Shown one piece after another: positions 45,047 to 53,280 of a stretch of 64,000 bases of DNA. Origin of the DNA: Sagittula stellata E-37 (GTDB taxonomy: Bacteria > Pseudomonadota > Alphaproteobacteria > Rhodobacterales > Rhodobacteraceae); contig NZ_CP155729.1 of NCBI RefSeq assembly GCF_039724765.1, positions 4,039,501 through 4,103,500 on the forward strand, read 5' to 3'. The position numbers were made by a program, and so were the translations under genes. Position 1 is the first letter of the stretch, and every line of letters begins with the position of its first letter. The notes under the pieces were generated by a model. That model was given only the letters and a program-made list of their open reading frames with translations, did no database searches and was not told the DNA's origin.

Positions 45047-46105
45047 ATGACTTTCATGAAACTGGCGACCACGACCGCAATGGCCGTGCTGATGGGCGGC
45101 GCCGCGATGGCGCAGCAGAGCATCACGGTCAACATCGGCTCGTCGCACCCGGAGGCCAACATCTGGGTCTACGCGATGAAGAACACCTTCCAGCCGGAGG
45201 TGAACCGCATCCTCGCCGAGAACGGCAACGAGTATCAGATCGACTGGGTCGAGAATTACGCCGGCACGCTCTACAAATTCACCGACACACGTGAGGCGGT
45301 GATGGATGGCATCGTCGACGTGGGCATGGTCGGCACGGTCTGGGAAGGCGCGAACATGCCGCTCCAGAACGTGACCTACTTCACGCCCTTCGCCACCGAA
45401 GACCACCGCATGATCATCGAGATCTTCGACGACCTGTCAGAGAACCTGCCCGAGCTGAAGGACTCGTGGGCGGAGAACGGGATGGTCCACCTGTCCTCGC
45501 TGATCACCGACAGCTACGACATCTACGCGACCTTCCCGGTCAACACGATGGAAGACCTGCAGAACCGCAAGCTGAACGCGCCGGGCACCTCGGCCAACTG
45601 GCTTAGGGACACAGGGGCGACACCGGTCGATGGCGCGCTGACCACCTACTACACCAACATCCAGACCGGCGTGACCGAGGGCACCCTGTCCTTCGCATCG
45701 GGCATCCTTCCCACGCGCGTCTACGAGGTCGCCCCCGAGCTGACCCGTGTCGGCATCGGGTCGATGTACTTCGGCGGGATCGCGGCGAACAAGGACTTCT
45801 TCGAAGGCCTGCCAGCCCCGGTGCAGGAGGCCTTCCGCGAGGCGGCAAAGGCGACCTCGGTGGCGCATGGCGACTACGTGGCCGACCTTGCCGCGCGCGC
45901 AATGGACGAAATGCAGGCCGCGGGTCTGACGGTCCACCAACTGCCCGAAGAAGAGAAAGCGAAGTGGGTCAACGGCCTGCCGAACATCGTCGAGCCGTGG
46001 CTGGAACAGACCGGCGACGCGGGCAAGACCGTGCTCAAGGCTTACTTCGATGCGCTGGCCGAACGGGGCGCGACCCCGACCCGGAACTGGGCCGAAGGGC
46101 TCTGA
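45047..46105 (+). CDS. TRAP transporter solute-binding protein (DctP type)
   Basis: Periplasmic binding protein of 352 residues with a signal peptide ending AMAQ (residue 22 or so). Family features include ITVNIGSSHPEANIWVYAMK at the mature start, a middle domain with GMVGTVWEGANMP and the helix pattern of DctP proteins. The Arg expected to hold the ligand carboxylate is probably in the segment RKLNAPGTSANWLRDTGATPV. An internal ATG at 45056 is an alternative start. It follows the hydroxylase operon after 51 bases with a GGGAGGA site, so it is very likely the uptake component for the hydroxylase substrate. Confidence 0.92.
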   Translation: MTFMKLATTTAMAVLMGGAAMAQQSITVNIGSSHPEANIWVYAMKNTFQPEVNRILAENGNEYQIDWVENYAGTLYKFTDTREAVMDGIVDVGMVGTVWEGANMPLQNVTYFTPFATEDHRMIIEIFDDLSENLPELKDSWAENGMVHLSSLITDSYDIYATFPVNTMEDLQNRKLNAPGTSANWLRDTGATPVDGALTTYYTNIQTGVTEGTLSFASGILPTRVYEVAPELTRVGIGSMYFGGIAANKDFFEGLPAPVQEAFREAAKATSVAHGDYVADLAARAMDEMQAAGLTVHQLPEEEKAKWVNGLPNIVEPWLEQTGDAGKTVLKAYFDALAERGATPTRNWAEGL

Positions 46106-46134
46106 GCCTGCCACGCAAGACTGCATTGACCCCT

Positions 46135-46164
46135 GTCAGCCCGATCCCGGAAGGTCGGGCTGAC
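46135..46164 (+). promoter_or_regulatory. Stem-loop between dctP-type and dctQ-type genes
   Basis: Perfect 10-bp stem GTCAGCCCGA / TCGGGCTGAC with a 10-base loop, in the 82-base gap after the binding-protein gene. As with oppA, it probably raises binding-protein mRNA over that of the membrane subunits. Confidence 0.55.
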
Positions 46165-46187
46165 CCCTACCGCAAAGGCAGGCATTC

Positions 46188-46751
46188 ATGAGCGACGACA
46201 GCTCCGCCGATACCCAAGACCAGTTTGTGCCGGCCTTTGCCGAAGCCCCTTTCGGCGCGGCGCTCGGCGGTGTCGCGGCGGCGATGTCGGCGGTCGGCAC
46301 GGCCTCCATCGGGGCACTGATGCTGCTGATCGTGGCGGATGTGATCGGGCGCAACCTGCTCGACATGCCGATCACCGGCGTGTCGGAGATCGCCGCCCGC
46401 ACCGTCGTCGCAATCGTGTTCCTGCAGGTGCCCGCCGCGATCCTGCAACGCCGCCTCACCCGTGCGGATTTCCTTGTCCGGCGGATCGGGCGCGCCTCGC
46501 CCGCCGCGGTGTCCGTGCTCGAGATCCTGTTCTGCATCACCGGCGCGGTCGTGTTCGCGCTGATCGTCTGGGCGTCCTGGCCGAAGTTCGGTTCCGCCTG
46601 GACCACTGCCGAGTTCTTCGGTGTCCAGGGGGTATGGACGATCCCCACGTGGCCCTTCCGCGGGATCACCGTGCTGGGCGCCGCAACCGCAACCCTTGCC
46701 GCCCTCTACCGGGTCACACGGGAATTCGAGACGATGAAGGCCGCGCAATGA
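46188..46751 (+). CDS. TRAP transporter small permease (DctQ type)
   Basis: Four-helix inner-membrane subunit of 187 residues. The region ALMLLIVADVIGRNLLDMPITGVSEIAARTVVAIVFLQVP shows the V-x-x-R-x-x-x and P-I-x-G-x-x-E pattern of DctQ proteins (quoted in pieces: VADVIGRNLLDMPITG and SEIAARTVVAIVFLQ). The first ~30 residues are polar and unconserved. Its stop overlaps the start of the large permease gene by ATGA. Confidence 0.9.
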   Translation: MSDDSSADTQDQFVPAFAEAPFGAALGGVAAAMSAVGTASIGALMLLIVADVIGRNLLDMPITGVSEIAARTVVAIVFLQVPAAILQRRLTRADFLVRRIGRASPAAVSVLEILFCITGAVVFALIVWASWPKFGSAWTTAEFFGVQGVWTIPTWPFRGITVLGAATATLAALYRVTREFETMKAAQ

Positions 46752-48076
46752 CCACCCTGACCATCGGCTTCATCCTGATCGCCGTCCTGATCGCGCTTGT
46801 CCTTCTGGGGATGCAGATCGCCTACGCGCTGTTCTCCGTCGCCTTCGTCGGCATCTGGATCATCCGCGACAACCTCGGCCTGGCCTTCCGTATGCTGGAG
46901 CTGACCGCTTATTCCGGCATCGCGGACTACCTCTTTGCCACCATACCGCTGTTCGTGCTGATGGGGCTTCTGGTCAGCGTCTCGAACGTCGGGCGGGACA
47001 CCTTCGCCGTGGCGGAGGAATTGCTGCGCCGCATGATCTGCGGGCTGGGCATCGCCACCGTCGCCGCCAATACCGTCTTTGCCGCCGTCACCGGCGTCTC
47101 CATCGCCTCGGCGGCGGTGTTTACCCGCGTCGCCGTGCCGGAAATGACGCGCCACGGCTACCGTCCGGCCTTTTCGGCAGGCACCGTCGCAGGCTCTTCG
47201 GTTCTGGGGATGCTGATCCCGCCCAGCCTTTTGCTGATCATCTACGGCGTGCTGGCAGAGGTCTCCATCGGCGGCATGTTCATCGCGGGCATCATCCCCG
47301 GCCTGCTGTTGGCGGGCGGGTTCGTCGTGATGCTGATCGGCCTGACCATCGTCGCGCCGACCTTCGTGCTGATCGATCCCGAGAGCACCCGCGCCCGCAG
47401 GCTCGACCGCGATATCACGCCGATGCCACTGGGCGAGATGATCCGTAAGATGATCCCCATCATCCTGCTGGTGATCCTCGTGCTGGGCGGGCTTTACACC
47501 GGGTTTTTCACCCCAACCGAGGCCGGCGGCGTCGGGGCCTTCGGCGCGCTCGTGGTCGCGCTTTCCCGCCGCAGCCTCGACCGGCACAAGCTGTGGCAGG
47601 TGATGAAGCAGACCGGGGTGATCTCCGTGTCGATCCTGCTGCTTCTGATCGCGGCCTCGTTCTATTCCCGGATGCTGGCCATCGCGGGGCTGCCCAACGC
47701 CATCGCGGGGCTTGTGTCGGACTCCGGGTTCGGACCGCTCGGGTTCATCTTCTTCTACGCGGCGATCATCTTGCTGATGGGGATGATCCTCGACAGCACG
47801 TCGATCCTGCTGATCATGGTGCCCATCGCCGCCCCCATCGCGCAGAACATGGGGCTGGACCTGATGCACTTCGGAATCGTGACGGTCATCGCGGTCGAGA
47901 TCGGACTGCTTACACCGCCCTTCGGCATATCTGTGTTCACGGTGCACAACACGCTGAACGATCCGAACGTGTCCGTCGAACAGATCTTCGCCGCCACGTT
48001 GCCGTTCATCGCGGTGATGTTGCTGGTGCTGGTGGTCGTGGCCCTTGTGCCGGTGACGGTGACGGTCTTCCTGTAG
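46748..48076 (+). CDS. TRAP transporter large permease (DctM type)
   Basis: Large inner-membrane subunit of 442 residues with about twelve helices, coupling sodium or proton entry to uptake. DctM phrases are visible: FATIPLFVLMGLLVSVSNVG, GVSIASAAVFTRVAVPEM, GTVAGSSVLGMLIPPSLLLI and MGMILDSTSILLIMVPI, with LLTPPFGISVFTVHN near the end. ATG 46748 is fixed by the overlap with the small permease. It completes the DctPQM set and is the last gene of the operon before a convergent hairpin. Confidence 0.94.
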   Translation: MTTLTIGFILIAVLIALVLLGMQIAYALFSVAFVGIWIIRDNLGLAFRMLELTAYSGIADYLFATIPLFVLMGLLVSVSNVGRDTFAVAEELLRRMICGLGIATVAANTVFAAVTGVSIASAAVFTRVAVPEMTRHGYRPAFSAGTVAGSSVLGMLIPPSLLLIIYGVLAEVSIGGMFIAGIIPGLLLAGGFVVMLIGLTIVAPTFVLIDPESTRARRLDRDITPMPLGEMIRKMIPIILLVILVLGGLYTGFFTPTEAGGVGAFGALVVALSRRSLDRHKLWQVMKQTGVISVSILLLLIAASFYSRMLAIAGLPNAIAGLVSDSGFGPLGFIFFYAAIILLMGMILDSTSILLIMVPIAAPIAQNMGLDLMHFGIVTVIAVEIGLLTPPFGISVFTVHNTLNDPNVSVEQIFAATLPFIAVMLLVLVVVALVPVTVTVFL

Positions 48077-48094
48077 GCGCGGACAACAGGCACG

Positions 48095-48113
48095 GCGCAA
48101 CGGACAGTTGCGC
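48095..48113. terminator. Hairpin between convergent TRAP and CoA-transferase genes
   Basis: Stem GCGCAAC / GTTGCGC (7 bp) with loop GGACA, 18 bases after the large-permease stop and 13 bases before the end of the opposite gene. No T-run; likely a shared transcript end. Confidence 0.45.
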
Positions 48114-48126
48114 GCCGGACCGTGTG

Positions 48127-49947
48127 TCACTGCCGGTTGTCCGACGCGGTCCTCAGGGCGCCCGTCAGCGCCAGTCGGAGGGCCCGTTCGCGCAATCCCG
48201 AGGGCGGGTCGAGGTCCAGGCGCCCGGCAAGGTCATCCGGCAGCTTGCCCCCGAGTCCGGACAGCATCAGCCGCGCCACGGCAAGGCGGTTCCCCTGCGC
48301 GCCAGACAAGATGGAGAGCGCTGGCAAGAGCCGCCGTTCGAGATCGTCGAAATCGCTGCCGAAGGGGAACTCCGGCAGGTTCATCGGCTTCAGCCAGGCG
48401 CGCAGGGTCTCGGGTGTGTTGTTGGCCGCGTGGTCCGGTAGCTCGAAATCGGACGCGACCTTCCCGGCTTCTTTGGCCTTGGCCAGCAGGGTGGGTTGAA
48501 AGCGGGCGTCGGTCACGCAGAGCATGCGCGCAATGGCCACCTCGTCCGGTTGACCCCGGAGGTCGGCGATGCCGTACTCGGTCACGATGATGTCCCGATA
48601 GGCGCGCGGGACGCTTTCGTGCGGATGTGCCCACACGATATTGGAGACCGTCCGTCCGTTCTTTGTCCGGGTCGCCGGCAGGGTCAGGATAGAGCGCGCG
48701 CCGTTCAGCGCAAAAGCCTGATCCACGAAGTTGAACTGGCCTCCGATGCCACTGACTTCCTGCGCATTCGCGGTGATGTCGCTGACCACACCGCCCAGAA
48801 GCGTGGCCTTCATCGCGGAATTGATGAACCGGGCATCGACGCGGGCGGCACGTTTCGTCTCTTCGTCGCCGTATAGCTGATTGGTGAAAGACACGGGCAT
48901 CATGCGGATCTTGTCGCGTCGTTCCGGGGGCATCGCGCACAACCGCTCATATAGATCCCGGCAATCCACGAAAAAACCTGCATGGATGGCCGCGCCACAG
49001 ACTTCTCGGCGGATCACGCCCGCTTCGAACAGCCTCACGAGCCCGTCGACAAGCATTTCGGTCACGGCATAGAGCCCCGCATCGAACGGCCCCGTTTCCC
49101 CGAATGTGTCGTCCCTGAAGGGGTTGGACCGGTCTACCCCGGCGAAAGCGCCGGACTGCCGCAGCATCAGCGCGTGCGCCACGGCATCCCCGATGGTGCC
49201 GATCCCGACTTGCAGTGTTCCACCGTCCCGCACGGTGCGGGCGACATGCAGGCCGATGGCGTGTTCCGTCAGCCCGACCGGACGCTTGACCACCGAGAAT
49301 AGCTCGAAATTCGGACCGGGGTCGAGGCACAGGTCCACCTCTGCCCGCGGCAACGTCGCATCGGGCCCGGACATCGCGGGAAGGTTGGCGTTGGTTTCGC
49401 CGACCACAAGGAAGCTCTGGCGGCCTGCGCGGCGATCACGCAACAGATCCGACGAGATATCGGTGTTGCAAGACAGGCTGTAGTCCGATCCCATGGGGGC
49501 CAGAAGCTGCATCAACACGTTGGGGCGCCAGGCGGCAAGAACGTCGTATGCATGGGTGTAGTTCGCCGGGATGTACCGGCGCTGCATGGCCGGTACGCCA
49601 ATCCATCGCCCGGCAAGCAGGAAGAACTCGGCCACTTCGACGTTTGGCGGCAGGGTCCCTTCCCGCAGCATGGCCGCGTAAGCCGGTTCGGGGTATTGGC
49701 CGAACAGACGGTCTGCCGCAGGTCCCAGAAAGCGTCGCGTCATCTCGTCCTTCATGGGCGGACGTTCCAGTGTCAACGCCGTCAGGATGGACAGGCGGGC
49801 ATCCGGACGCGCAGCGACGGCCCGGATCAACGCATTGACCAGCGTGACAGGCTTGCCCAGCCCAAGCGGCAAGGCAAGCCTGATGTCGCCACCGGTCCGA
49901 TCCAAGATCTCGTCGGCGATGGCCTCGGCTGTGGTGCGGTCAGCCAA
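48127..49947 (-). CDS. Acetyl-CoA hydrolase/CoA-transferase family protein
   Basis: Protein of about 606 residues in the acetyl-CoA hydrolase / 4-hydroxybutyrate CoA-transferase family. The C-terminal half carries SGIGGQFNFVDQAFALNGARS and VRIVTEYGIADLRGQ-like phrases (DIIVTEYGIADLRGQPDE), which include the catalytic-Glu region typical of the family. The N-terminal half is longer than in classical ~500-residue members. The start is uncertain: the frame opens with TTG at 49974, but a second TTG at 49947 overlaps the upstream stop (TTGGCTGA) and gives a better beginning (ADRTTAEAIADEIL). It is the last gene of the beta-oxidation operon and may recover CoA or pass it to acetate. Confidence 0.82.
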   Translation of the reverse strand: MADRTTAEAIADEILDRTGGDIRLALPLGLGKPVTLVNALIRAVAARPDARLSILTALTLERPPMKDEMTRRFLGPAADRLFGQYPEPAYAAMLREGTLPPNVEVAEFFLLAGRWIGVPAMQRRYIPANYTHAYDVLAAWRPNVLMQLLAPMGSDYSLSCNTDISSDLLRDRRAGRQSFLVVGETNANLPAMSGPDATLPRAEVDLCLDPGPNFELFSVVKRPVGLTEHAIGLHVARTVRDGGTLQVGIGTIGDAVAHALMLRQSGAFAGVDRSNPFRDDTFGETGPFDAGLYAVTEMLVDGLVRLFEAGVIRREVCGAAIHAGFFVDCRDLYERLCAMPPERRDKIRMMPVSFTNQLYGDEETKRAARVDARFINSAMKATLLGGVVSDITANAQEVSGIGGQFNFVDQAFALNGARSILTLPATRTKNGRTVSNIVWAHPHESVPRAYRDIIVTEYGIADLRGQPDEVAIARMLCVTDARFQPTLLAKAKEAGKVASDFELPDHAANNTPETLRAWLKPMNLPEFPFGSDFDDLERRLLPALSILSGAQGNRLAVARLMLSGLGGKLPDDLAGRLDLDPPSGLRERALRLALTGALRTASDNRQ

Positions 49948-51997
49948 AATCGTCCCAGCCCGGATCGGGCGCAAATCGCGGTCCGTGTTGCGCCGCGAGT
50001 TTCGTCAACACGTCCGGCACATCCCTGCGGACACGGGCATAATGCAGCGGACCTCCGCGGAACGGGGCCCAACCGGTGCCGAAGATCAGCGCGCCATCGA
50101 CGGTGTCCGCATCCTCGGCAATCCCCTTGCGCAGGCACTCCACCGCGGCGTTGCACATCGGAAGGATCAGCCGGTCGATCACGTTCTGGTCCGGGTCGTC
50201 TGCCGGGACTTTGGGCGGCTTCTCGGTTTCGTAGTCATAGAGACCGCGTCCCGCCTTTCGTCCGGTGTGCCCCTTGTCCACCATGTCCTGCAACCACCCC
50301 GGCGTCTCGGCCACGGGCACATCCAGCCCCTCGCGCAGGGATAGCGCCACTTCGAGGCAGATATCCAAACCCACGGAATCGGCCAGCGTTACCGGTCCCA
50401 TCGGCATGCCGAAGGCGAGGGCCGCACGGTCCAGCGCCTCCTTGTCGTGCCCCTCGTCGAGCATCGCGAGCGCCTCCATCATGTAGGGTGCCAGGACGCG
50501 GTTCACGAGGAAGCCGGGATAATCCTTCACCCGCGCGGGCAGCCTGTCGATCCCGTTGGCAAACCGGGCAAGGCGGTCCAGCGTATCGGCGGATGCAAGA
50601 TCGTGAGACACCACCTCGACCAGTGGCATCTTGCTGACCGGATTGAAGAAATGCAGCCCGGCAAAGTGACCGGGCACCGGAGCGGCAGTCACCAGCGACG
50701 ACAGCGGCAGGCTAGACGTATTGGTGGCCAGAATGGCGCCGGGTTTCATCTGGTCCGCAAGTTCGCCGTAGATCTTCTCCTTCACCTCCATCTTTTCCGG
50801 CGCGGCCTCGATGATCAGATCGGCGCGGGCCCGGCCCAGCCGGTCCGGATCGGGCATGAGGCGGTCGAGCGCATCGCGCGTTTCGATCCCGCCGAGATGC
50901 CTTTTGCCGCAGATTTCGGTGGCGCGGCGGACGGTTTCGCCCAACGGCGCAAGAGCCACGTCTTCGATGGTGACACGCCGCCCCTGGATCGCGGCCCAAG
51001 CAGCAATCTCCGCCCCCATCGCCCCTGCCCCGATGACGTGCACATGGTCTATCCCGTCAGGCCCGGTCGCACCGGACTTCAGCCGCCGCCGCAGGAAAAA
51101 CACGCGGATCAGGTTCTGCGCCGTTGCACTGTCGAGCAAATCGCAGAAGGACCGCACCTCCGCCTGCTGCATGGCGGATGGATCGCCGCCATGGCGCTCC
51201 CACAATTCGATCAGCGCGAAGGGGGCAGGGAAATGCGCGTTCGGCGCCGTCTTCTCGGCCTCCGCGCGCATCCTGTTGGCTGCCAGGCTTCGCGCGGCGC
51301 GGGTGCGCAGGGCGCTTGCCCGCAAGCCGCCGCCGTCGTGGCTCAGCTTGCCATTCGCGGCGGCATCCATGGCCGCTTCGACATGTCGCTCCGGCACAAG
51401 CGCGTCCAGAATCCCCAGTCGTCTGGCTTTCCGGTCGTGTGCGCTGCGCCCGGTGAGCATCATCTGCATGGCTTCCACCGGGTCGATAAGTTGCGTCAAG
51501 CGCACCGTTCCGCCGAGACCCGGGTGAAGTCCAAGCTGTATCTCCGGAAAGCCGACCTTCACCCCCTCGACGCCGATGCGGTAATCGCAGGCAAGCGCGA
51601 GTTCGAGACCGCCACCAAGCGTTGCGCCGTGAATGACGGCAATGGTCGGAACCGGCAAGGCGGCCAGCTTGTCCAGCACATCGTGCCCCTGCTGCAGCAT
51701 CTCTGTCGCGCCCTGACCGCGCAGGTCGGCAAAGCCGTCGATATCGGCCCCGGCGGCGAACCCGCCGCGTTTGGCGGAGCGCAGCGCCACTCCGCGGGGC
51801 TGCGCCTGTTTCGCGTCGTCCAGCAAGACGTCCAACTCACGCAACACCGTTTCGGAGATCGTGTTGGTGCTGGTGCCCGGGCAGTCGAGCCAGAGGGTCA
51901 GCAGCCCGTCGGTCTCGGCGCGACGCCAGTTCTCCGTTTCGGGGGGGCGGGTGGCGCCGGGGGCGTCATCGGGGTCGATCTCGTTGAACAAGGTCAT
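49940..51997 (-). CDS. Bifunctional enoyl-CoA hydratase / 3-hydroxyacyl-CoA dehydrogenase (FadB/FadJ-like)
   Basis: Multifunctional beta-oxidation alpha subunit of 685 residues. The N-terminal crotonase domain (about 1-190) has GGFAAGADIDGFADL and VIHGATLGGGLELALACDYR with the active-site Glu. The C-terminal dehydrogenase domain begins with the NAD-binding motif HVIGAGAMGAEIAAWAA and continues with ATNTSSLPLSSL and GLHFFNPVSKMPLVEVV, whose His is catalytic. It performs hydration and oxidation of enoyl-CoA. ATG 51997 overlaps the thiolase stop by one base. It is slightly shorter than E. coli FadB/FadJ (about 715-730). Confidence 0.93.
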   Translation of the reverse strand: MTLFNEIDPDDAPGATRPPETENWRRAETDGLLTLWLDCPGTSTNTISETVLRELDVLLDDAKQAQPRGVALRSAKRGGFAAGADIDGFADLRGQGATEMLQQGHDVLDKLAALPVPTIAVIHGATLGGGLELALACDYRIGVEGVKVGFPEIQLGLHPGLGGTVRLTQLIDPVEAMQMMLTGRSAHDRKARRLGILDALVPERHVEAAMDAAANGKLSHDGGGLRASALRTRAARSLAANRMRAEAEKTAPNAHFPAPFALIELWERHGGDPSAMQQAEVRSFCDLLDSATAQNLIRVFFLRRRLKSGATGPDGIDHVHVIGAGAMGAEIAAWAAIQGRRVTIEDVALAPLGETVRRATEICGKRHLGGIETRDALDRLMPDPDRLGRARADLIIEAAPEKMEVKEKIYGELADQMKPGAILATNTSSLPLSSLVTAAPVPGHFAGLHFFNPVSKMPLVEVVSHDLASADTLDRLARFANGIDRLPARVKDYPGFLVNRVLAPYMMEALAMLDEGHDKEALDRAALAFGMPMGPVTLADSVGLDICLEVALSLREGLDVPVAETPGWLQDMVDKGHTGRKAGRGLYDYETEKPPKVPADDPDQNVIDRLILPMCNAAVECLRKGIAEDADTVDGALIFGTGWAPFRGGPLHYARVRRDVPDVLTKLAAQHGPRFAPDPGWDDFG

Positions 51998-53280
51998 CAC
52001 GCAGCCTCCAAAAGCATGGCGCCGCCCAGACCGCCGCCGATGCATTCCGTTGCAATTCCCCGCCTGCCCCCGCGCGCCTTCAGCGCATTGGCGAGGTGCA
52101 GCACGATGCGGTTTCCGCTGGTGCCGACCGGATGGCCGAGGCTGATGGCCCCGCCGTCGACGTTCAGGCGCCCCCGGTCGATCCGGCCAAAGGCGGTGTC
52201 GTAACCCAGTATGTCGCGGCAGAATGAGTCGTCCTGCCAGGCCGCCAGACAGGCAAGCACCTGCGCGGCGAAGGCCTCGTTGATCTCCCAAAGGTCGACA
52301 TCGTCGACCGAGAGGCCGTGACGCTGCGCCAGCGGTGTCGAGGACAGGACCGGACCCAGCCCCATGATGCGCGGGTCGAGCGCCGCCCATTGCGTATCGA
52401 CGATGCGGGCCAGCGGGGTCAGGCCATGGGCCTCCACGGCGGTTTCCGAGGCGAGGATGACCCATGACGCCCCGTCCGTGATCTGGCTCGAATTTCCGGG
52501 CGTTACCTTGCCGAACGGCTTTTCGAAGGCAGGGTCCAGCTTTGCCAGCTTGTCGATCGAAGAATTGGGCCGCACACCGTCGTCCACCTCGTGTACATTG
52601 CCGTCCCGGTCGAAGACCGGCAGCACCTCGCCCCTGAGCCGTCCTTCCTCCTGCGCGGCGGCAAGGCGATGGTGGCTTTCATCGGCATAGGTATCCGCCA
52701 TCTTGCGATCGATACCGAAGCGGTGGGCCAGCACTTCTGCGGTCTGTCCCATGTTGAGCGCCGTGATGGGATCGGTCAGCCCGCGCTCCAACCCGATCAC
52801 GGGCGAAAAGAATTCCGGCCGGACGTCTGCGATGGCTTTCGCCTTGTCCAGCGGCCCCCGTGCCCGGGCCATCTCGCCGAACCATTCGGTCGCGTCGCGG
52901 TTATAGACCAGCGGCGCATGGCTGAGCGCCTCCGTGCCGCCGGCAAGGATCATTTCATGACTGCCCTCGCGGATATAGCGATAGGCCGTGTCGATGCTCT
53001 GCATGCCGGACCCACAGTTGATCTGCACCGTGAACGCGACTTGGTTCTCTCCCATGCCAAGTCTGATTGCCGCCACCCGGGCCGGGTTCATCTCGTCCTG
53101 AATGACGTTGACACAGCCAAGGATCACGAGGTCGAAGGCCGTGGGTTCGAACGGTTGCCGCAACAAGAGAGGTCGCCCGGCCTGCACGGCGAGGTCTACG
53201 GGGGTGAACGGGCCAGGGCGACCACGGGCCTTGAGGAAAGGCGTGCGCGCGCCGTCGACGATGTATACGGGGCGGCTCAT
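51997..53280 (-). CDS. Acetyl-CoA acyltransferase (3-ketoacyl-CoA thiolase, FadI/FadA-like)
   Basis: Thiolase of 427 residues that cleaves 3-ketoacyl-CoA. The acyl-accepting Cys89 is in INCGSGMQSID; the downstream catalytic His and Cys appear in LWEINEAFAAQV, LGHPVGTSG and ATECIGGGLGG. The beginning (VYIVDGARTPFLKARG) is typical. It is encoded between the acyl-CoA dehydrogenase gene (ATGA overlap at 53277-53280) and the FadJ-type gene, an operon order that carries the full cycle. Length and context fit a degradative rather than biosynthetic thiolase. Confidence 0.94.
   Translation of the reverse strand: MSRPVYIVDGARTPFLKARGRPGPFTPVDLAVQAGRPLLLRQPFEPTAFDLVILGCVNVIQDEMNPARVAAIRLGMGENQVAFTVQINCGSGMQSIDTAYRYIREGSHEMILAGGTEALSHAPLVYNRDATEWFGEMARARGPLDKAKAIADVRPEFFSPVIGLERGLTDPITALNMGQTAEVLAHRFGIDRKMADTYADESHHRLAAAQEEGRLRGEVLPVFDRDGNVHEVDDGVRPNSSIDKLAKLDPAFEKPFGKVTPGNSSQITDGASWVILASETAVEAHGLTPLARIVDTQWAALDPRIMGLGPVLSSTPLAQRHGLSVDDVDLWEINEAFAAQVLACLAAWQDDSFCRDILGYDTAFGRIDRGRLNVDGGAISLGHPVGTSGNRIVLHLANALKARGGRRGIATECIGGGLGGAMLLEAA

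Noticed and set aside
42551..45406. 951-codon minus-strand frame opposite the molybdenum hydroxylase
   Set aside because: Composition is that of an antisense shadow, and it spans two genuine + strand genes with clear motifs.
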